Source of the DNA: Dacryopinax spathularia
Taxonomy: Eukaryota; Basidiomycota; Dacrymycetes; Dacrymycetales; Dacrymycetaceae
DNA: 64,000 nt
Direction: 5' to 3'
NCBI GenBank assembly: GCA_037974965.1
Contig: JBBPFI010000014.1
Coordinates: 434,001 to 498,000 of the forward strand
Part shown: positions 58,228-64,000 of the stretch, piece by piece
How the letters are laid out: each line of letters starts with the position of its first letter
How positions within the stretch are numbered: position 1 is the first letter of the stretch
Program-made: the position numbers and the translations under genes
Notes under the pieces: generated by a model
What the model saw: the letters and a program-made list of their open reading frames with translations, nothing else
Databases searched by the model: none
Told to the model about the DNA's origin: nothing

Positions 58228-60266
58228 ATGTCCGCTTCCACACAGGAGGTGAAACCTGAGGTCCACAATAAAGATTACCCCAGAGATGTGAATATCCTGA
58301 TGGACCTTTGGGGAATGACCGAAATCGCCCCACGTACTTGCGAGGCAGAGGCGTGTGGCGCCTTGTGTATACCGTTTGTTGCATATAATCGGAGGGGCAA
58401 ACACCCCAAGAATAGATTCAGACTATTTGTTCGGGTGAGCAGCGAATTATGGTTGTGCTTATGTCGATATCTGACATCGTTAACAGTGTGCCGAGATCGA
58501 GCACTTTGACGACAGCTTCTCTTGGATATCCAACCCAGTCCCTCCAGAGTACATCGCTCATGTGCAGGGAGCGCTGGCCGGCCACCCCACCTACGATTAC
58601 CCATCAAGTCCACCGCGACCCAGCCCGAAGAAGCCCTTGCACTCGAACTCCTATACACCCAGGCCGTCCCAGCTTCCGCGGAAAGTCAAAAACAATTGCA
58701 AGAACGGCTGCACTAAGCCGCTGAACACCGACTGCCCGAAGCTTTTCTGCCGCACGTGTTGCTTGATTGCTCAGGAGAATGCCGACCTTGCAGGACGCTT
58801 CGAATGTCCGAAACACAAGTTTTCCCGCCTAGCCTTGGACGAGACCAAGCCAGTTGTTAGGAGCGAGCGACCGCAAGCAGGTTCTTCTGCTGAAGTCGAA
58901 GTTATAGATGTTGATGCGCAGGATGCCTACCCACCAACGTTGACTCAGCAGCATCGCACACCCTACTGGCGAATGGAATCGCCGACCCCGACGAGATTAC
59001 CCCGCTCCTTTCAAGGGCCAGCCACCCCACGGCAGACTCGTCCATTAGGACGTGTGGTACCCGAGTCGTATGATCGACAAAGGAAGGAAGGATGTGATGA
59101 GAAAGCCCGTCTTGAGCTGCAGGATAAAGAGGCAAGAGAGAGAGAGGAGGAGAGAGGGAGACAGTTCATGGTGATCATCTTAACTGAGGTGCGTCTCGCT
59201 GTCTTTTTTCGGGTCACGAAGAGCTAACAGACCATGGCAGGATGATGCTGTGTCTTTCCCCGGAGTACTCGCCAAAGCGGGCTTGAGCGGCCTAACCACG
59301 CGTCTCAAGGAATGGGATGTCCATATTCAAGAGTGGATTCAAGGCAGGCTGGGCATGCCTTATACATCGCTCGAACTCTTCAATCCTGTTTCGAACCGAT
59401 GGGAAATCTACGGCCTCGACGCATTGCGCAATGTCAAAAGAGATGAGAGATTGCTTTGTCGCCTCCCTGGGGTGCAAGGTGATCTCCCGCATGTCCTGGA
59501 GGAGATCTCGCACCTCACATATCTCACGCCCACGCGAGATGCACCTCGGCGGTCTGGTGGATCACCAAAGAAGGGGGATCTTCGGCCTAAGCTCATCCCT
59601 CAACCTAGCTCTGCTCGACCCAATTCGATCCGAAGAGGGACGACCTTGCATAGAGCGATATCGAAGGAGGGCGAGATGATGAGAGAGAGCATGATGTCGA
59701 AGGAGAGCGAGATGACGAAGGAGAAAGATATCGTCGTTATATCATCCGATGAAGATGAGACGCCGAATCGAAAGCGCCCCCGATCCAGCGGTACGATTGA
59801 CTCCCTACCATCTGTGGACGAGATCATAGATAAGGCGAACATCCCCTCGACACGGGGCTCTGTAGCAGTGCCGAATGATCGCTCAGCAAGTTCACCAACT
59901 GAAGATCCAACGGTCACACGTGGGGCGTGGCCTGGCAACGCATCCTTCGGCGTCGTAAGCGATCAGATAAACGAGGTTACGCATAAGATGAAGAAGGAGC
60001 GGAAGCCGTTAGAGATTGCTCTGGTTAAAGTGGTTGGGCACCGAGTTCCCCGCCAGACTTGGTACGATCAGGTCCACCTTCTTCAAGAAGCTAGCATGAG
60101 CCTTGTCGAGAGTTTCAAGAAGACTCCTGCCGAAAGTTGGTCATCATTCCGGGTCAAAGTTGCCGAGGAGAAAGATGCATGCGAGCCGGGCGAAATGAAA
60201 CAGAGAAACAAGAAAGACAGCCCGAAATCGAGCGAATTGCGCCGCCCCAAGAAGATCAGAAAGTGA
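58228..60266 (+). CDS. cargo gene 4: Cys-rich hypothetical protein
   Basis: Exons 58228-58434, 58487-59188 and 59241-60266 give 644 residues. After an N-terminal domain (NILMDLWGMTEIAPRTC, AEIEHFDDSFSWISNPVPPE) comes a basic linker and a cysteine cluster at about residues 137-180: NCKNGC, DCPKLFCRTCC and FECPKHK. This C-x3-C-x7-C-x4-C-x2-CC...C-x2-H spacing looks like a small zinc-binding module of the kind seen in many basidiomycete proteins of unknown role. A charged helix ends exon 2. Exon 3 encodes LFNPVSNRWEIYGLDALRN, a Ser-rich linker with IVVISSDEDE (an SUMO-interacting-like motif) and a basic C-terminus (RRPKKIRK), suggesting a nuclear protein. Function unknown. Confidence 0.72.
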
Positions 60267-61057
60267 TGTTGATAGGCCCGCTGGGGAGATTGCTGCCTTA
60301 TGCTAGATCGTCTTTATTACCTATTTGATTTCCTTTGGTTTATATTGCTCAAATGCTCACGCTCGCTAACATTCTTCACCTCTACCACCGAGTCGATCGG
60401 CGTCACTCCAACGTTCGTTTTCCATTTGATCTTCCCACTTCATCGCGTACCATATATACCTAACCACAACTAACATCTATTTACTTTAATAACCATTGAT
60501 TCCCCTGTACATTGCGCCAGCATTGAGACGAATTGGAAGGCAGTTATAGGGGTGTCTAGACCTTGGTCAGCGCACCGCTCTGTCTCAGGCATATCGGAGA
60601 CGATTACAGTGTGTATGGATATCGGTCAGCCTGCTAGGTGTGTGTATATGGATATAGATCTGCCTGCTCAGTGTGTGTGTATGCATATCGATTGACCTGC
60701 TCAGTGGGTGTGTATGGGATATCGGTCAGCCTGCCCAGGGTGCGTGTATGGGGATATCGATCTGCTTGCTCAGTGTGTGTGTCTGGATTTCGAGCTGCCT
60801 GCTCAGTGTGTGTCTATGGATATCGGTCCGCCTGCTCAGTGTGTGTGTTTGGATATCGATTGACCTGCTCAGTGTGCGTGTATGGATATCGGTCAGCCTG
60901 CTCAGGGTGTGTGTATGGATATCGATCGAGCTGCTTAGCTGATGCGGTCTACGTGGCATTCAGCCAATGATGTACAGGTTGCAGTAGCAATCGTTTGTAC
61001 TGGTCGTGGCCACTACAAAAGCATCATTTACAGGTCCTAAAGAAGTACAACAAATAG
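60267..61057. other. intergenic with the largest repeat array
   Basis: Lies between convergent cargo gene 4 and the transposase. It contains the 33-nt array described separately and no gene. Confidence 0.6.
60605..60940 (-). repeat. array of about ten 33-nt units of the dispersed repeat, minus orientation
   Basis: On the plus strand units read GTGTGTATGGATATCG followed by GTCAGCCTGCTCA. Because the unit is 33 nt the array stays open in one frame (CVYGYRSACSV per unit), but this is a by-product of the period. Confidence 0.9.
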
Positions 61058-63327
61058 CTAGATCAAAGCTTCGGATGGAATGAGATGTGGGGAATGTCCG
61101 CGCTTGGCCAGCTCGCTAACAAGAAACCGATTATGTACCTTGATGACCTCATCCAAAAAGAACTCATAACGAACCGGCGTCATCTCTCGTACAATGGGAT
61201 GGAAATTATTCAACCACGCATTGATTTGCTCGCATTTGGAGGAGTTGAACGTCCATATTTGGTTCTCCTCGTCGACCAACTCGGGATAGGCAGCTGCGTT
61301 ACAATGCAGCCCGCAGTACCAGTCCTTTTCGGAGTGTTTCGATTTGAAATGGAAGATGTCAACGACAAGGGCGGTGTCCTTGAAGTACTCCTTCAGGCGA
61401 GGACGTTCATGAATGTACTTGTGCAATTGACAATTATTGTCATAAAAGAGCACGTCAGGGAGGGATGTAGGTGACGGAAAGACGGTGCACAGGAAATCCT
61501 GCGCAAGGGTAAGTCAAGGGGTTACAGAGAGAGAGGTACGCACGAACAGCTACAGATGCCAAAGACTCAGCCCCGTAGAATGTGCCTCGAGCCAGGATAA
61601 TGCCGCACGGCCGTACCACGAGTTGCTCGTTGTGCGTCCTTCGGCGAGTAAACCGCGCACGAAGTTTTCTGTGCGGCTGAGAAGTTGATTGGGTAGGCGG
61701 CCGGCTACCTTGCGAAGGATCTCCTGCTGCTGTCTCTCCTGCTTCTATCTCTCCTGCTTCTATCTCTCCCGCTTCTATCTCTCCGTCTGCGTGCCCCTCG
61801 CCAACTACGTCGTCATCAACAGGCAGGGTTGCTCCTCGGAAGTAGGCATGGGTCCTATTAAGGCGTTTTCTGAGCAAATGGAAGGACTCCTTCTGCGAGC
61901 GGAACTTGGACTCGAGAGCTGCATGGCTGCGATTTGGACATGTCTGATGCCCGTCTCGTGCCCGCGCCGAGCAACCTTCAACAGCGCAATTCAGATCCAG
62001 GTGCGAGTGCATTAGACAAAAACGGGCTCGATTTGTGACCAGAGGATTCGCACAGTTGTGTTGGGCACAGCATGGTCTTCCGATCGCCACACCATCGCTA
62101 ATGGCGCAAGAGAGCATATCTGGTGCTGAAGTTGAGTGATAGCACAGGCAATAAAAGACTGGCCTACACTCGCGCCCGTTGCGTTGAAAAAACTTCCTGC
62201 AGATGTCGCAAGCATGCGGCCACTGCTCCTGCCCTTTCACGGTGATGAAGGTGTTACGCTCGAGCATTGCACCCGTTAGTCGCTGCGTTTGGGTGAGTCC
62301 AGGGTGGTCGGGAAGACGAAGGCGAGTGCCTTGCTCGTTATGGTGTAACAGTAGAGCGTAGAGATCGAATAGGTCGGCGATATACTCTCCGCGCAGGAGT
62401 GGGGTTTTATAGGTGCCTTTTTCAACGTGCCGAGGTGTGGCGAGCGTAGTATTGTATACGAGTGCATTCGCGCTCATAGAGGAACTGTGTAGAGGGTAAG
62501 CGCGCAGAAGGAGAGATGGATGAAGGAGAGAGAGAAGAAGGAGAGAGAGAAGAAGGAGAGAGAGACGAAGAAGGGATGTACGTACTGGGAAAACACAGTC
62601 ATGGACCGGAAGAGCTCGCAAAGCTTGTCTTCAAACAGAAAGTGCTTTTCTCCTTGGATGACTTGCGGTATACCACCATGGTAAACACGTTGTATGTCGC
62701 CGAGCGCATCAGGTTGACAGGCATAGTTGATGTGGTAGGTACTGTGACAAGAGGGGCATCGTAGGGAGGTTACAATCACCGGAAGCGCCCCTCGGGAAAG
62801 GGTATAAAGAGTGGCCCTGTATCTTCGTGGGTCGTATAGACGAGCGCGATGTTGGCGGTTGACGAAATCGGGACAGTATGAGTATGTGCAGACACGAGTT
62901 GGCGGATAGAACTCTTCAGCAGCTGACGGGACAGTGAGCAGGACGCCCAACCTCTGAAGTCATAAGGCTAACCAAGATCGAAAGACTGCGCATGCTCCGC
63001 GAAGATGCGATAATGGTCAACAAGTGGCGGGCTCACGGCAGCGAAGTCCCTGTCACCCGCCCACGCCGTATCGCGGAAAATATCCCATAGGGCGACCACC
63101 TGCGCACGGCTCACTTTGAGACCAACAGAAAGGAGTCCGATCACAGATGCCGGTAGCTCAGTTGGAGGATCTTCAAAGCCCGCTACACCAGTATCTTGTT
63201 GCCAGCAGATTCGATTCTGAAGATTGCGAGCAGCAAAGACGAACTCGATCGCTTGCTCAAGAGTGAGGTCGCCAACAGCGGATCGAAGTCGTTTGAGACG
63301 TTTATAAAGTGCAGTCAGTTGCAGCAT
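61058..63327 (-). CDS. KDZ-superfamily transposase with CxC5/CxC6-type cysteine clusters
   Basis: Exons 62968-63327, 62586-62953, 61548-62484 and 61058-61498. Order: an N-terminal helical part (LYKRLKRLRSAVGDL, VVALWDIFRD); a CxC5-like part (FYPPTRVCTYSYCPDF, LRCPSCHSTYHINYAC); a CxC6-like part (AISDGVAIGRPCCAQHNCAN, FCLMHSHLDLNCAVEGCSAR and later TCPNRSHAALE); a Glu/Ala/Gly linker; and the catalytic end VLFYDNNCQLHKYI, VVDIFHFKSKH, NSSKCEQINAWLNNF. Asp in YDNN, Asp in VDIFH and Glu in CEQ are likely the catalytic acids. Exons 2-4 are in frame. Between exons 1 and 2 the frame changes over about 20 nt with no canonical intron, so the 5' part is either slightly damaged or spliced in a way I cannot see. 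Confidence 0.8.
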
Positions 63328-63493
63328 TGATCCAGGCAGACGGAGGCGTGATGTAGAAGGAGGGAGACGCGTAGTCGATGTGAGCGATGTAGAAGGAGAG
63401 AGTAAGCGCTGGTGACTGTAATGTTCCTGATGAAAGTTTATGATTGTGCACCATAGGGACACTTATCCGCTTAGACAGTTCTCAGAGGCAGTG

Positions 63494-63564
63494 CCGGCTA
63501 TGCGAGTGTACGGAGCTGTACGGACCCGTACATTTGGCTCCGTACCAAAGCGCACGGAACCTGG
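63494..63564 (-). repeat. right imperfect terminal inverted repeat of the candidate element
   Basis: Reverse-complement partner of 44987-45061. It lies about 170 nt upstream of the transposase start, as expected for a transposase that binds its own end. Confidence 0.7.
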
Positions 63565-64000
63565 ATTTACTGGCGGGCGGGGGATCTCGGAGGGGGAGGA
63601 GGTCTCGGGTCGGTGGTGTTTGTGCCAAACTTCTCTCTCTCTCCCCGGCCGTCATCCATCGAGTAACCGTCCCTTGAGCTGTACATCTTCTGGGAGCTGA
63701 TCGACGACACATCTTGCTCTGGGCCTCTGGGCCTCTGGTCTTGTTGTGGATCATCTTGACCTTGGAGTATAAGAACCTGGCGCCTCGAGGGACGAACTCC
63801 CCGGCAGGACCGATCACTGCCCCAAACCAGCCGAATTCCGACCGCATCTGGTTCACGGTATGTCTCCCAGAAACTGGAGAAGCTCAGCCCAACCAGACGG
63901 GATGATCGGCAGCCTACCGAAGTCTGGGGTTGTGCGATCGCCTGCGTCGCCTCAAACCTTCTAGTTGAGGGCGTGTGCTGGAACCGAAGTGGAACGCCTC
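63565..64000. other. flank beyond the candidate element
   Basis: No gene is supported before the window ends; short open frames lack family resemblance. None of the element's repeats occurs here. Confidence 0.5.

Larger units (their letters stand above)
44987..63564. mobile_element. candidate ~18.6-kb KDZ-type transposon with cargo genes
   Basis: Bounded by similar inverted ends (44987-45061 and 63494-63564). It contains a KDZ-superfamily transposase next to the right end, four unrecognised intron-containing or single-exon genes, a partial inverted copy of one, and a repeat family (core CGATATCCATACACACAC) that I see only inside these limits. KDZ elements are class II transposons known from basidiomycetes and are typically large. 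No target-site duplication is clear by eye, so the exact ends and the claim of a single mobile unit are inferences. Confidence 0.5.

Noticed and set aside
60638-60970. Open frame of CVYGYRSACSV repeats as a cysteine-rich protein gene
   Set aside because: The frame stays open only because the non-coding repeat unit is 33 nt long. It has no start context, introns or unique sequence.

Overview
The window is nuclear DNA of a basidiomycete fungus. Genes are densely packed on both strands, introns are mostly about 45-60 nt with GT..AG ends, intergenic DNA is GC/CT-rich, and several families are typical of basidiomycetes: a CSL (CBF1/Su(H)/LAG-1) factor, a voltage-gated proton channel and a CxC5/CxC6-type KDZ transposase. 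The C-terminal gene fragment at the left edge resembles the CAP59/CMT1 (GT69) mannosyltransferases, which hints at a Tremellomycetes-like yeast; that placement is an inference.

Layout. 0-24 kb: GT69-like gene end (+), ribulose-5-phosphate 3-epimerase (-), alpha/beta hydrolase of the proline iminopeptidase type (-), dynamin-like GTPase copy 1 (+), SPF30 splicing factor (-), CSL transcription factor (+), Q-rich bZIP-like factor (-), a probable unrecognised spliced gene (-), then an aminoglycoside-phosphotransferase-fold gene cut in two by an intact pogo/Tigger-type transposon with TA target duplication. 24-45 kb: Hv1-type proton channel (-), RIO2 kinase (-), dynamin-like copies A and B in tandem (-), histone N-acetyltransferase NAA40/NatD (+), a small two-exon ORF (-), a secreted PI-PLC-X-like protein (+) and a Pro/Ser-rich hypothetical (-). 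Housekeeping genes therefore run across the first 45 kb, with one lineage-specific expansion (three dynamin-like GTPases sharing one 11-exon structure).

45-63.6 kb is different. It is flanked by imperfect inverted repeats of about 70-75 nt (44987-45061 and 63494-63564). It carries a KDZ-superfamily transposase at its right end, four unrecognised genes and a partial inverted copy of one of them. About 40 copies of a roughly 33-nt repeat (core CGATATCCATACACACAC) lie in intergenic arrays, in an enlarged intron and in-frame inside a coding region, and I saw none outside this interval. My main inference is that this is one large (about 18.6 kb) KDZ-type DNA transposon with cargo genes and its own private repeat family. 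I could not identify a target-site duplication by eye, so the ends are provisional.

Exon boundaries below were worked out by hand from splice signals and reading frame. Totals divisible by three across all joins support RPE, the hydrolase, dynamin copies 1 and A, SPF30, CSL, the bZIP-like gene, the transposase, RIO2, NAA40, PI-PLC and the cargo genes. Dynamin copy B is one base short in its P-loop exon. No tRNA, rRNA or CRISPR array was found.
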